A stretch of DNA of 64,000 nucleotides, taken from NCBI GenBank assembly GCA_017624835.1, contig JAGAMG010000022.1, forward strand, positions 1 to 64,000, in the 5' to 3' direction. Position numbers and translations under genes: made by a program. The notes beneath the pieces were generated by a model. That model ran no database searches, had not been told where the DNA came from, and saw nothing but the letters and a program-made list of their open reading frames with translations. Numbering within the stretch: position 1 is the stretch's first letter; the number at the start of each line of letters is the position of its first letter. Shown here in pieces: positions 8,463 to 17,210 of the stretch. Source of the stretch: Lachnospiraceae bacterium. Its GTDB lineage: Bacteria; Bacillota; Clostridia; Lachnospirales; Lachnospiraceae.

Positions 8463-10139
8463 CTACACTTCCATAATAATGGGAAGAATCATAGGACGAC
8501 GTTTGGTCTTCTTCCAAACATAATCCCCAAGCACATCCTTGGTAGTAGATTTTAATTTACCCCAATCCGTAATTCCTCTGTCAAGACATGCCTGCAAAGC
8601 CTCATCCACCGTCTGACGTGCTTCTTCAATAAGCTCATCGGATTCACGGACATAAACAAAGCCTCTTGATACGATATCCGGACCGGCTACCAATTCTCCG
8701 CTGACTCTGTCCAAGCTCATAACCACAATCATAATACCATCTTCCGCCAAATGCTGACGGTCACGAAGTACCACATTACCTACATCACCAACACCCAAAC
8801 CATCTACCAGGATTGCTCCCACAGGCACCTTACCACTTACCTTTGCCTCTTCCTCGGTAAGCTCCAATACATCCCCTGAGGAAAGAATAAAGATATTCTC
8901 CTTACTGATACCAAGGCTTTCTGCAATCTTAGCCTGTGCCTTCAGATGCTTGTACTCTCCATGGACGGGAATGGAGTACTTAGGATGAATCAAGGTATAA
9001 ATCAGCTTAATCTCTTCCTGACAGGCATGTCCGGAAACATGGGCATCCTGAAAAATTACATCCGCACCCTTACGCAAAAGTTCATTAATAATCTTGGTTA
9101 CAGGCTTCTCATTTCCGGGAATGGGGCTGGATGAGAAAATAACCGTATCTCCTGCTCCAATGGTAATCTTACGATGCATATTATTTGCCATACGGCTCAA
9201 CGCTGCCATACTTTCACCCTGACTTCCGGTGGTAATAATTACCTGCTGCTCATCGGGATAATTTTTCATTTGGTCAAGCTCAATCAGTGTATTCTCAGGA
9301 ATATTAATACACTCCAAATTTCTGGCTGTCTCAATAATATTAACCATGCTTCTGCCTTCTACCGCTACCTTACGACCAAATTTATAGGCAGTATTAATAA
9401 TCTGCTGTACACGGTCTACATTAGAAGCAAAGGTTGCCACAAAAATTCTGGTATTTTTATGCTCCTCAAAAAGGGTATCAAAGGTCTTACCCACCGTCTT
9501 TTCCGAAGGAGTAAAGCCGGGACGTTCCGCATTGGTAGAATCACACATAAGAGCCAATACACCTTTTTTGCCCAATTCAGCAAAACGCTGCAAATCAATA
9601 GCGTCTCCAAATACAGGGGTATAGTCCACCTTAAAGTCTCCGGTATGAACCACAATACCTGCCGGGGAATAGATTGCCAATGCTGCTGCATCCACAATAC
9701 TATGATTGGTTTTAATAAATTCTACACGGAAATCCCCCAGATTAATGGATTGTCCGAATTTTACCACCTTACGCTTGGTTCCCTTCACCAAATTATGCTC
9801 TTTTAACTTATTTTCAATAATTCCCATAGTCAGACGGGTAGCATAAATAGGGATATTAATATCCCTCAATACATAGGGAAGTGCACCAATGTGATCCTCA
9901 TGTCCATGGGTAATCACAAAACCTTTTACCTTATCAATATTATCCTTTAAATAGGTTACATCGGGAATCACAAGGTCAATTCCCAGCATGTCATCCGCCG
10001 GGAAAGACAAACCGCAATCCACCACAATAATACTGTCTTCGTACTCGAAGGCAGTAATGTTCATACCAATCTGCTCCAAACCACCCAAGGGGATTATCTT
10101 TAGTCCGGAAACATTACTATTCTCTTTTTTCTTTTTCAA
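8463..10139 (-). CDS. rnjA: Ribonuclease J
   Basis: A 558-residue cytoplasmic 5'-3' exonuclease/endonuclease of the metallo-beta-lactamase beta-CASP class, which processes rRNA and degrades mRNA. The zinc motif HGHEDH lies near residues 76-82, MCDSTNAERPGFTPSE near 195-210, the beta-CASP motifs GSQGE and ISSSPIPGNE-like (FSSSPIPGNE) follow, and HVSGHACQEE and IPVHGEYKHL lie near 367-395. Length is normal. The start is a TTG at 10139 with GGAGG eight bases upstream; no ATG with a comparable site exists. Upstream is a folded leader (10187-10309), so post-transcriptional control is plausible. The gene sits inside what is a continuous ruvX-DUF1292-mltG block in Bacillus. Confidence 0.95.
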   Translation of the reverse strand: MKKKKENSNVSGLKIIPLGGLEQIGMNITAFEYEDSIIVVDCGLSFPADDMLGIDLVIPDVTYLKDNIDKVKGFVITHGHEDHIGALPYVLRDINIPIYATRLTMGIIENKLKEHNLVKGTKRKVVKFGQSINLGDFRVEFIKTNHSIVDAAALAIYSPAGIVVHTGDFKVDYTPVFGDAIDLQRFAELGKKGVLALMCDSTNAERPGFTPSEKTVGKTFDTLFEEHKNTRIFVATFASNVDRVQQIINTAYKFGRKVAVEGRSMVNIIETARNLECINIPENTLIELDQMKNYPDEQQVIITTGSQGESMAALSRMANNMHRKITIGAGDTVIFSSSPIPGNEKPVTKIINELLRKGADVIFQDAHVSGHACQEEIKLIYTLIHPKYSIPVHGEYKHLKAQAKIAESLGISKENIFILSSGDVLELTEEEAKVSGKVPVGAILVDGLGVGDVGNVVLRDRQHLAEDGIMIVVMSLDRVSGELVAGPDIVSRGFVYVRESDELIEEARQTVDEALQACLDRGITDWGKLKSTTKDVLGDYVWKKTKRRPMILPIIMEV

Positions 10140-10186
10140 TCAATTTACCTCCAAATTCTACACAGCAATCAAAAGTTTTACTTTAT

Positions 10187-10309
10187 GATTGACAAATCCC
10201 AATCCTAATTGAGAGCAGAATAAATGATGATGATGGTGCTTTCGCCGTGTTTATAAGCCCCTCCGACCCATGACACATATAACCATCATCAGTATTATTC
10301 CGGTCAATC
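10187..10309 (-). ncRNA. Structured 5' leader upstream of rnjA
   Basis: On the minus strand the region starts GATTGAC and ends GTCAATC. Inside, GAATAATAC-TGATGATGGT pairs with ACCATCATCA...TTATTC. The apical part holds a GGCGAAAGC mini-hairpin with a GNRA-type loop and a G-rich segment. It ends about 48 bases before the rnjA ribosome site. I do not recognise an Rfam family; autoregulation of RNase J would be a reasonable hypothesis. No clear promoter is visible between DUF1292 and this element. Confidence 0.55.
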
Positions 10310-10350
10310 TAAGATACTTCTTTTACCGCTCCTTTTTATAGACAATCGCT

Positions 10351-10614
10351 TTACTCAAAGCTTATATCATCCAACATGTTTTCAAAAACACCTGCAACTG
10401 CTGCAAGTTCCTCATCATCGGATACAATCGTAAAGATGCTTTCCTCTTCCCCATCCTTAGAAATATCCTTTAAAATCAGCGCTTCACCGTCGCCTTCCTC
10501 AAAATCAGTTACCAAAATATAATTGTAACCGCCGATTCTGGTCTGTTCTAATACATAAAAATCTACAGGGTCTTCTCCCTCCGGATTAAATGTAATCTTT
10601 TCCAATTTGCTCAT
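10351..10614 (-). CDS. DUF1292 family protein (YrzB-like)
   Basis: An 87-residue very acidic protein of the DUF1292 family. Typical features are a short beta-strand beginning (ITFNPEGEDPVDFYVLEQT), GYNYILVTD near 28-37, and an acidic C-terminal helix ending LDDISFE. The ATG at 10614 lies one base past the ruvX stop; longer in-frame starts would run into ruvX and lack ribosome sites. Bacillus yrzB occupies the same place after yrrK (ruvX). No biochemical role is established for the family. Confidence 0.85.
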   Translation of the reverse strand: MSKLEKITFNPEGEDPVDFYVLEQTRIGGYNYILVTDFEEGDGEALILKDISKDGEEESIFTIVSDDEELAAVAGVFENMLDDISFE

Positions 10615-10615
10615 T

Positions 10616-11056
10616 CTAATCCTCTTTCTGTTTCTGCATGCCTCTATAATCCAAATATCCCTGCAAAATAAAGGTTGCCGCAATCATATCCACATAATCC
10701 TTGCGATGTTCCCTGCGAATCCCGGCTTCCATCATCGCTTTATCAGCTGCTACCGTGGTCAGTCTCTCATCCCACAGGGTAACGGGCAGACCTGTTCTAC
10801 GCTCCAGTTTTTCTTTAAATTCATTGGTAAGTTCTACTCTGATACCTTCTGTAGCATTCATGTGCTTGGGTTGTCCAAGCACAATTTCCTCTACCTCGTA
10901 TTCCACAATCAGTTCTTCTATCCTTGCAAGGGTCTGTCTGAGCTTATTCTCATCCTTCCTGCGGATAATTTCCACTCCCTGGGCAGTCAAAAGAAGACTG
11001 TCACTAACAGCCACACCCACTGTTTTGGAGCCAAAATCCAATCCCATTATTCGCAT
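10616..11056 (-). CDS. ruvX: Putative Holliday junction resolvase RuvX (YqgF)
   Basis: A 146-residue RNase H-fold protein of the YqgF/RuvX family, linked to Holliday junction resolution and to 16S rRNA processing. Motif [16 protein letters not shown] (residues 5-19) gives the first Asp, [12 protein letters not shown] follows near 60, DERLTT near 96-101, and the last acidic motif [16 protein letters not shown] near 121-136. AGGAGG lies six bases before the ATG. It follows the IreB gene by ten bases and precedes DUF1292, matching the yrzL-yrrK-yrzB order in Bacillus. Confidence 0.92.
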   Translation of the reverse strand: MRIMGLDFGSKTVGVAVSDSLLLTAQGVEIIRRKDENKLRQTLARIEELIVEYEVEEIVLGQPKHMNATEGIRVELTNEFKEKLERRTGLPVTLWDERLTTVAADKAMMEAGIRREHRKDYVDMIAATFILQGYLDYRGMQKQKED

Positions 11057-11066
11057 GGATTTCCTC

Positions 11067-11330
11067 CTAATTCCAATTATTCTTGCGGATATATTCTACT
11101 AATAATTCCTCAACAAGTTCGTCACGTTCTACCTTCATAATCATGTTTCTGGCATTCTTATGACTGGTAATATAAGTAGGATCACCACTCATAATATATC
11201 CCACAATCTGATTTACCGGGTTGTAACCCTTTTCTGTCAGTGCATCATACACCGTGGACAATACCACCTTCACTCCGGTTTCAGGCTCTGTTTCCACTCT
11301 GAAGTATTGCGTATTTCCTAAGTCCTGCAT
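11067..11330 (-). CDS. ireB: IreB family regulatory phosphoprotein (DUF965)
   Basis: An 87-residue protein typical of the IreB/YrzL family. In Enterococcus, IreB is phosphorylated on threonine by the PASTA kinase IreK and limits cephalosporin resistance. Family landmarks are YFRVE at 9-13, [25 protein letters not shown] near 27-51, and ITSHKNAR near 54-61. It heads the ruvX-DUF1292 run, its usual place. Threonines are present near the N-terminus and at position 32, but no phosphosite can be assigned from sequence alone. Confidence 0.9.
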   Translation of the reverse strand: MQDLGNTQYFRVETEPETGVKVVLSTVYDALTEKGYNPVNQIVGYIMSGDPTYITSHKNARNMIMKVERDELVEELLVEYIRKNNWN

Positions 11331-11438
11331 ATGGTCCTCTCATTTCTGTTTGGTATTTCCAAGCTTTTCGAATCTTCTCTGCTGTTTTCTATCTTAACTC
11401 ATTTATCCTTAAAATTCAAGCCGTGTTTCTCAGCTTTC

Positions 11439-12956
11439 CTATTCCGGCTCCATAGCAACCAGTATTTCCTCGGTAAGAAAATCTGCAATTATTACCGTAA
11501 TCATATGATTTTCTTTTATAACCACTTCTTGTTCCTCTGTTTTTGCAGTTCTTCCTTCTTTTACAACCGGTACTGCTACCTTAACATAATCCCTGGTATG
11601 TCCGATAAAATATTCCTTACCGGCTATTTCTTTTGTTTCTTCCAGTAACACTTCCGCCTCATTCCCTATGTAGCGGCTTCTAAATGCCCGGGACTGCTCC
11701 TTTTCCATCGCCAAAAGCTCACCGCTGCGGCTTGTTTTTATCTGATCCGGCACCTGCCCCGGCATGACAGCCGCACGGGTACCTGCACGTTTGGAATACT
11801 TAAATACATGCATTTCATAAAAACAAGTTTTTTCCAGAAATTCTTTCGTCTGCGCAAATTCTTCCTCTGTTTCCCCCGGAAATCCTACAATCACATCCGT
11901 TGTAATGGCAGGATTGTCAAATTCCTTCCTCAAGAATTCCACGCTTTGGAAGTATTCCCCCGTGGTGTAATGTCTATTCATTCTTTTTAAGGTTTCATCA
12001 CAGCCACTTTGCAGGGATAAATGAAAATGGGGGCATACCTTAGGCATTGCCGCCAACCGTCTTGCATTTTCTAAGGTTACAATCCGAGGCTCCAGGGAAC
12101 CCAAGCGGATTCGTTCCAAGCCTTCTATGGTATGAATCTGTTCCACCAAATCTATGAGCTTGCTGGTGCCGGAGTAATCTCTTGCCTGCGCCTCTATAGA
12201 AGTATCCATCTTCTGCGCTTCTGTTTCTTGAACTCCCCTATGCACTTCCACACTGCGCCCCTGTTTCCAAGCTTCCTCTTCAAAATCAATCCCATAGGAG
12301 CTGATATGAATACCGGTAAGTACAATTTCCTGATAGCCCGCTGCTACGATTCCCTGTATCTCTGCCATAATATCCTCAGTTCTTCTGCTGCGTACTCTCC
12401 CCCTTGCATAGGGAATAACACAGTAGGAACAAAATTGATTACAACCATCCTGAATCTTAATATAAGCCCTGGTATGCTCCGCAGTCTGTTTCAGAGTCAT
12501 TTCCTCATATTCATAAGTATGATTGATATCTATGACAGTTGTGTCATGTAAAGTTTTCATACCACAGAGCTCTTCTGTATGCTCTGCCGGAGTTTCTGCA
12601 TCCTGTCCACACTCTCTCAGGTATTCCTCCAAAATAGCCGCCAAATCTTTTTTTCGGTTATTTCCGATTGCAAGATCAATGCAGTCATCCTTCTCCACAG
12701 CTTCTTTTCCGGTCTGCACATAGCACCCCACCGCCACTACAATGGCTTTCGGATTCTTCTGTTTTGCCCGATGAAGCATCTGGCGACTTTTTCTATCTGC
12801 AATATTGGTAACTGTGCATGTATTTACAATGTAAATGTCGGCAACTTGATCAAAAGGTACAACTTCGTAGCCCTTTTCTTGTAACATTTGTTGCATAACT
12901 TCGATTTCGTAAGAATTTACCTTACATCCCAAATTGTGCAATGCGACCTTTTTCAT
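11439..12956 (-). CDS. mtaB: tRNA t6A37 methylthiotransferase MtaB
   Basis: Adds a methylthio group to t6A37 in tRNAs reading ANN codons, using two iron-sulfur clusters. The UPF0004 domain has its three cysteines (LGCKVNSYE at about 10, NTCTVTN about 46, VGCYVQ about 80). The radical SAM motif CNQFCSYC lies near 169-177, followed by IPYARGRVRSR. A TRAM domain occupies about 430-465 and a further tail reaches 505. About 40 extra residues (about 222-262), rich in Glu, Gln and Arg, lie between HISSYG and the LIDL segment, which are close together in most relatives. GAGG precedes the ATG. In Bacillus mtaB follows rsmE; here it is 4 kb away. Confidence 0.92.
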   Translation of the reverse strand: MKKVALHNLGCKVNSYEIEVMQQMLQEKGYEVVPFDQVADIYIVNTCTVTNIADRKSRQMLHRAKQKNPKAIVVAVGCYVQTGKEAVEKDDCIDLAIGNNRKKDLAAILEEYLRECGQDAETPAEHTEELCGMKTLHDTTVIDINHTYEYEEMTLKQTAEHTRAYIKIQDGCNQFCSYCVIPYARGRVRSRRTEDIMAEIQGIVAAGYQEIVLTGIHISSYGIDFEEEAWKQGRSVEVHRGVQETEAQKMDTSIEAQARDYSGTSKLIDLVEQIHTIEGLERIRLGSLEPRIVTLENARRLAAMPKVCPHFHLSLQSGCDETLKRMNRHYTTGEYFQSVEFLRKEFDNPAITTDVIVGFPGETEEEFAQTKEFLEKTCFYEMHVFKYSKRAGTRAAVMPGQVPDQIKTSRSGELLAMEKEQSRAFRSRYIGNEAEVLLEETKEIAGKEYFIGHTRDYVKVAVPVVKEGRTAKTEEQEVVIKENHMITVIIADFLTEEILVAMEPE

Positions 12957-12990
12957 ATCATTCCTCGCTATTTTTCTACTGTTTTTTCGC

Positions 12991-13019
12991 TTGACTTTTC
13001 TTTACCTTGCTATTAATAT
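12991..13019 (+). promoter_or_regulatory. Predicted sigma-A promoter of the HPr-like gene
   Basis: -35 TTGACT (12991-12996), 17-base spacer, -10 TAATAT (13014-13019). An AAGGAGG ribosome site follows at 13044-13050, before the ATG at 13059. It fires away from mtaB. Confidence 0.75.
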
Positions 13020-13058
13020 GAAGTCAGAAGGTATGACACATTTAAGGAGGTAGTCACT

Positions 13059-13289
13059 ATGAAAACAGTTCAGATTTCTTTAAATTCTATCGACAAGGTA
13101 AAGTCTTTTGTTAATGACATTACCAGATTTGATTACGATTTCGATTTAGTATCCGGCAGATACGTTATCGATGCAAAGTCTATTATGGGTATCTTCAGCT
13201 TAGACTTATCCAAGCCTATTGATTTAAATATCCATGCAGAAGACAGTGCTGAAGAAGTATTGAATGTATTAAAGCCTTACATCGTTTAA
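13059..13289 (+). CDS. HPr-fold protein lacking the phosphorylatable histidine
   Basis: A 76-residue protein with HPr-like length and pattern. The C-terminal half has DAKSIMGIFSLDLSKPI (about 38-54), equivalent to the Ser46 region KSIMGVMSL of HPr, and ends with the usual acidic helix. The N-terminal active loop GLHARPA is replaced by SIDKVKSFVN, so there is no His15 and phosphoryl transfer to sugar permeases is not expected. The serine at the HPr kinase position is kept, so it may act in regulation, as Crh does in Bacillus; this is inference. It is a single-gene unit with a strong promoter, strong ribosome site and its own terminator. Confidence 0.75.
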   Translation: MKTVQISLNSIDKVKSFVNDITRFDYDFDLVSGRYVIDAKSIMGIFSLDLSKPIDLNIHAEDSAEEVLNVLKPYIV

Positions 13290-13322
13290 TATATTCACCT
13301 TTCATTAATAAGTAACAATGAG

Positions 13323-13356
13323 AATGCCTTGGGAGACGCAATCCTCTCAAGGCATT
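13323..13356 (+). terminator. Rho-independent terminator after the HPr-like gene
   Basis: AATGCCTTG pairs with CAAGGCATT around a 16-base loop, and a T-rich run (TATTTTCC) follows. It lies 34 bases after the stop codon. The A-rich left side may let it also serve the converging lipoprotein gene. Confidence 0.75.
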
Positions 13357-13461
13357 TATTTTCCATATAACAGTAATATCCTTTGGTGAGCAGCCTGTAT
13401 TCTCACAAATATTATACTGATTTTTTCTCAAAATGCAAGTATCGGTTTTTCTTTATTACTT

Positions 13462-14523
13462 TTAGTTTGTACTTACTTCCGCTGCAAAAATCTTGCTACA
13501 AAATGCTGTATATTCGTCATAAGAAATTTCATTTCCATTCAACAAATATTTCATTCCCGACTCCGCATTATTACCATCAATGAGTTCTGCACCAAAACTC
13601 ATTTCTGCAACCCTATTTCCGGCTCCTTCATATTTTTCCATATAGTAAGCTTCATATCCTGCATTCATGCCGTTACTATACATAATCCATATTTCTCCAT
13701 TGTAATAAGTATAGGAAAGCACATTCGCATTGCCATCTCCCATGGCGAATTCATATACCTTTCCATCACGGGCATCCAAGTATATTCCACCATACGGCCC
13801 GCAAATAATCTGTTCGTCTTCCCCGTCATTGTCTAAGTCAACTCTCTCTCCAATAGAATAGGAATCCCATTCTTCAGAGTCCATATTAAAATCAGCAATA
13901 TGAAACGTGGATGTCAAATCTGTGGAATCAATTGCGTCTATTGAGCCATTGATAAATAAATCCAATAGATCCTCTTTTTTCTTTGTTGCGTGATATAGGA
14001 ATTGTTCCTCCGCCTGTTCAGATTGCCTATAATATACATCGATTTCCTCTGCGCTATATTCTAATATATAATAGCTAAAAACAACTGTATCATCTTGAAA
14101 TACCTGTTCAGGATATTTTACATATATTCTGCTGTTTTCTATTTTCTCTATATTAGATGAATTAGCAAAAAATCGATAGGAAGATTGTGATTCATAATCT
14201 GAAATATCATAACCATAGTCGCTTTCCTGAATAATTAACCTGCCCGTTCCATAATCAGACAGATACTCATATTCTCCTACCAACTTTTCCAGTTCATTAA
14301 CAATTAAATTATCTTCGGCTTGAGCAGACGTCGATAACTTCTCTTCGGCATCAACTGTGGTGTCATAAGAATTGTACTCTCCAGCATACAAATCTGCTTC
14401 GTTTCCTTCCGCTGTTGTAATATCAACCACATTAATTTCTTCTTTTAAGTCTGCATTTCCACATGCAACACACAAAAAACCAATAAACAAACACAAAATA
14501 CATATACTAACTCTACGCTTCAT
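13462..14523 (-). CDS. Uncharacterised lipoprotein
   Basis: A 353-residue predicted lipoprotein: a KRR basic start, hydrophobic core, and lipobox LCVAC with the cysteine near residue 21, so it should be anchored outside the membrane. The mature part is acidic and rich in Tyr, Ser and Asp. A C-terminal domain includes DLDNDGEDEQIICGPYGG (about 230), an Asp-rich stretch of the kind seen in VCBS/FG-GAP-like or calcium-binding loops. I recognise no family. The ATG at 14523 has GGAGGA four bases upstream. It is flanked by its own hairpins and seems to be a single-gene unit. Confidence 0.7.
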   Translation of the reverse strand: MKRRVSICILCLFIGFLCVACGNADLKEEINVVDITTAEGNEADLYAGEYNSYDTTVDAEEKLSTSAQAEDNLIVNELEKLVGEYEYLSDYGTGRLIIQESDYGYDISDYESQSSYRFFANSSNIEKIENSRIYVKYPEQVFQDDTVVFSYYILEYSAEEIDVYYRQSEQAEEQFLYHATKKKEDLLDLFINGSIDAIDSTDLTSTFHIADFNMDSEEWDSYSIGERVDLDNDGEDEQIICGPYGGIYLDARDGKVYEFAMGDGNANVLSYTYYNGEIWIMYSNGMNAGYEAYYMEKYEGAGNRVAEMSFGAELIDGNNAESGMKYLLNGNEISYDEYTAFCSKIFAAEVSTN

Positions 14524-14587
14524 ACTCTCCTCCATAAATCATAATTTTCAAATCGCGCTCTTTTACATTATCAGTCTACTCAAAAAA

Positions 14588-14630
14588 CATGACGTTTTCG
14601 GAAAATATATTTTTTCCAAAAACGTCATGG
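14588..14630. terminator. Long hairpin downstream of thiI
   Basis: CATGACGTTTT...AAAACGTCATG forms a stem of about 17 bp with a short AT-rich loop. It lies between the thiI stop (14667) and the lipoprotein start (14523), so it most likely terminates the thiI transcript, though no clean U-tract follows on the minus strand. Confidence 0.55.
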
Positions 14631-14666
14631 ACAAATCCCAAAAACTATGCTATCTGTCAACAGCCC

Positions 14667-15845
14667 TTACTGCACAATAATTAACTCATCCGTTTCCAGT
14701 GCTTCCTTTACCAATTCCTCAATTCTCTCATCCAGATTATGCTCATGACGACGAATCACATTTAGGTTGGGCTTTGTAACGGGATGCTTTGCCACAAAGA
14801 TGGTACAGCAATCCTCAAAGGGCTGAATGGAGGTTTCATAGGTTCCGATTTTTTCAGAAACCTCTACAATCTCCTGCTTGTCAAAACCAATTAAGGGACG
14901 ATATACGGGCAATTCACAGACCTCATTGGTGGCAATCAGGGAATTCATGGTCTGGGATGCCACCTGTCCGATGCTCTCACCGGTAATCAAACCAAGACAT
15001 TCATTTTCCTTTGCAATGTGCTCTGCAATGCGCATCATATAACGACGCATGATAATAGTCAGCTCCTCATGAGGACATTTCTCATAAATATAAAGCTGAA
15101 TATCCGAAAAATTAATGACATGCAGATAAATAGGTCCTGTGTATTTGGAAACAATTCTTGCCAAATCCACTACCTTCTGCTTTGCTCTCTCGCTGGTATA
15201 CGGCGGCGCATGGAAGTAAACCGCATCAATCTTGACACCGCGCTTAGCAATCATATAGCCTGCTACAGGAGAGTCAATGCCGCCGGACAACAGCAGCATT
15301 GCCTTTCCGCCGGTTCCTACGGGCATACCGCCGGGACCGGGAATAATTTCAGAGTAAATATAAATTTTCTCACGAATTTCAATATTTAACATAATCTCAG
15401 GATTATGCACATCTACACGCATTTCCGGATATGCCTTTAAAATCGCTTCTCCCATATCCATATTAATAGTCATGGAATCCTTGGGATAATTTTTACGGGC
15501 GCGTCTTGCAGCCACCTTAAAGGTCTTATTACGCTCAGGATACACATCGGCAATATATTGAATAATGGTGTCACAGAGCTTATCAAAGCCTTCATCCTCC
15601 GCATATACTACAGGACAGATGCCTGAGATACCAAACACATGCTGTAAATGTGCTACTACTTCATCAAAATCAAACTCTGTCTGGGCTTCCACAAAAATAC
15701 GTCCCTGGGTCTTACGAATGACAAAGTCTCCCTCACATTTTTTCAAAGCATATTTCATTTGCTGTACCAACGCATCCTCAAATAAATAGCGATTTCTTCC
15801 CTTGATACCAATTTCGGCATACTTAATCAAAAAAGCTGTAAACAT
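14667..15845 (-). CDS. thiI: tRNA 4-thiouridine synthase ThiI (no rhodanese domain)
   Basis: Activates uridine 8 of tRNA with ATP and inserts sulfur. At 392 residues it has the NFLD and THUMP regions (about 1-165) and the PP-loop LLLSGGIDSPVAGYM near 184-198, but not the C-terminal rhodanese domain of E. coli ThiI, as is usual in Firmicutes. Late motifs CLITGESIGQVASQT-like (LGLITGESIGQVASQT) and FEDCCTIF, with a conserved cysteine, are present. GAGGG precedes the ATG. The cysteine desulfurase immediately upstream (63 bases) is its expected sulfur donor, parallel to nifZ-thiI in Bacillus. Confidence 0.94.
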   Translation of the reverse strand: MFTAFLIKYAEIGIKGRNRYLFEDALVQQMKYALKKCEGDFVIRKTQGRIFVEAQTEFDFDEVVAHLQHVFGISGICPVVYAEDEGFDKLCDTIIQYIADVYPERNKTFKVAARRARKNYPKDSMTINMDMGEAILKAYPEMRVDVHNPEIMLNIEIREKIYIYSEIIPGPGGMPVGTGGKAMLLLSGGIDSPVAGYMIAKRGVKIDAVYFHAPPYTSERAKQKVVDLARIVSKYTGPIYLHVINFSDIQLYIYEKCPHEELTIIMRRYMMRIAEHIAKENECLGLITGESIGQVASQTMNSLIATNEVCELPVYRPLIGFDKQEIVEVSEKIGTYETSIQPFEDCCTIFVAKHPVTKPNLNVIRRHEHNLDERIEELVKEALETDELIIVQ

Positions 15846-15908
15846 GTTTTCCCTCTTTCTGTATAATTCATTTCTATATCTGCTTCTGTACGCAATTTCA
15901 TTTTGTCT

Positions 15909-17078
15909 CTACCTTCTGCTGTATTTTCTAAGCATCGGTATTCTATCATATAACACCTGCAAACAAACGTCAATGTCTTGTGGTGTTGTAAACACGGAAA
16001 AACTAAAGCGAATGGTGGATTCCAGCATTCCCTTATCCACGCCAATTGCCTTTAAAGTAGCAGAAGGCTGTGGCTTTCTGGCAGCACAGGCACTTCCTGC
16101 TGAAACATAGATTTCTTTTTCCTCCAAGGTATGAAGCAACACCTCGCTTCTGACTCCGCCAAAGGACACACTGACAATGTGGGGTGCGGTACTTTCTCCT
16201 ATGGTATCTCCCGGCAAAAGTCCGTTAATAACCACGTTATCCATCCTTCTGATGCCTTCAATAAACCGATGCTTGCATTCTCGAATCCTTGCAATATCTT
16301 CATCAAAATCATTGTACAAAAGCTCCGCCGCTTTGGCAAGGCCCACAATTCCGGGTACATTTTCCGTACCGGACCGTAAATTAAATTGCTGTCCACCACC
16401 AAAAGTAATAGGCTGTAGCTTTACCTTGTCTGCCACATATAAGAATCCCACGCCCTTAGGACCATGAATCTTATGTCCACTCACAGACATCATATCAATA
16501 TTCATTTTCTTGGGATAAATTCTTGCTTTTCCAAAGCCCTGCACAGCATCCACATGGAAAAGAGTGTTGGGATTCATCCGCTTAATTAAGGTTCCTGCTT
16601 CTGCAATGGGCTGCAGGGCACCAATTTCATTATTGGTATGCATAATGGACACTAATATAGTCTCCGGTGTCATGGCACGATGCAAATCTTCCAAATGAAT
16701 CAATCCGCAGCTATCCACCGGCAAATAAGTGACGCGATACCCCTGCTCCTCCAAATGCTGCATGGTCTTTAAAACAGCCGGATGCTCCACCTTTGTGGTA
16801 ATCAGATGATTACCCCTTCTGGAATTTGCCAATGCACCGCCAATAATGGCAAGATTGTCAGATTCCGTGCCACCGGAAGTAAACAGTATTTCTTTTTCCG
16901 CTACTTTTAATATCTTTGCCAATGTTTCTTTGGCATACCTGATATACTGCTCTGCCCCTACCCCTTTCATATGAAGGCTGGAAGGATTTCCGTAATCCTC
17001 ACACATAATCTTTGTCATCAATTCTGCAACCTCCGGAAAGGTTCTGGTAGTAGCAGAATTATCCAAATATACTTCCAT
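15909..17078 (-). CDS. Cysteine desulfurase (NifS/IscS class)
   Basis: A PLP enzyme of 389 residues that takes sulfur from cysteine as a persulfide. Visible motifs are YLDNSATT at the start, TSGGTESDN near 70-78, the cofactor site HVDAVQGFGK near 175-185, PLP lysine in SVSGHKIHGPKG near 200-210, and the catalytic cysteine in SAGSACAAR near 325-332. The ATG at 17078 starting MEVYLDN matches relatives; in-frame extensions to 17201 have no ribosome site. Adjacency to thiI suggests it is the dedicated donor for tRNA thiolation (NifZ-like). Confidence 0.92.
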   Translation of the reverse strand: MEVYLDNSATTRTFPEVAELMTKIMCEDYGNPSSLHMKGVGAEQYIRYAKETLAKILKVAEKEILFTSGGTESDNLAIIGGALANSRRGNHLITTKVEHPAVLKTMQHLEEQGYRVTYLPVDSCGLIHLEDLHRAMTPETILVSIMHTNNEIGALQPIAEAGTLIKRMNPNTLFHVDAVQGFGKARIYPKKMNIDMMSVSGHKIHGPKGVGFLYVADKVKLQPITFGGGQQFNLRSGTENVPGIVGLAKAAELLYNDFDEDIARIRECKHRFIEGIRRMDNVVINGLLPGDTIGESTAPHIVSVSFGGVRSEVLLHTLEEKEIYVSAGSACAARKPQPSATLKAIGVDKGMLESTIRFSFSVFTTPQDIDVCLQVLYDRIPMLRKYSRR

Positions 17079-17210
17079 TTCCTTTACTCCTTTATCCAAC
17101 TTATTTCTATTGGTTCTATTTCCACAAAAATAAGCATATATCTTATTAGTATCATATGCAGGGAGAGTCCGTCCTGTCCGTCCCACTATATAGCAGGTCA
17201 TGCATTTTTC

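Noticed and set aside
9174..9806. 210-codon plus-strand ORF
   Set aside because: Antisense to RNase J, no ribosome site and no recognisable motif.
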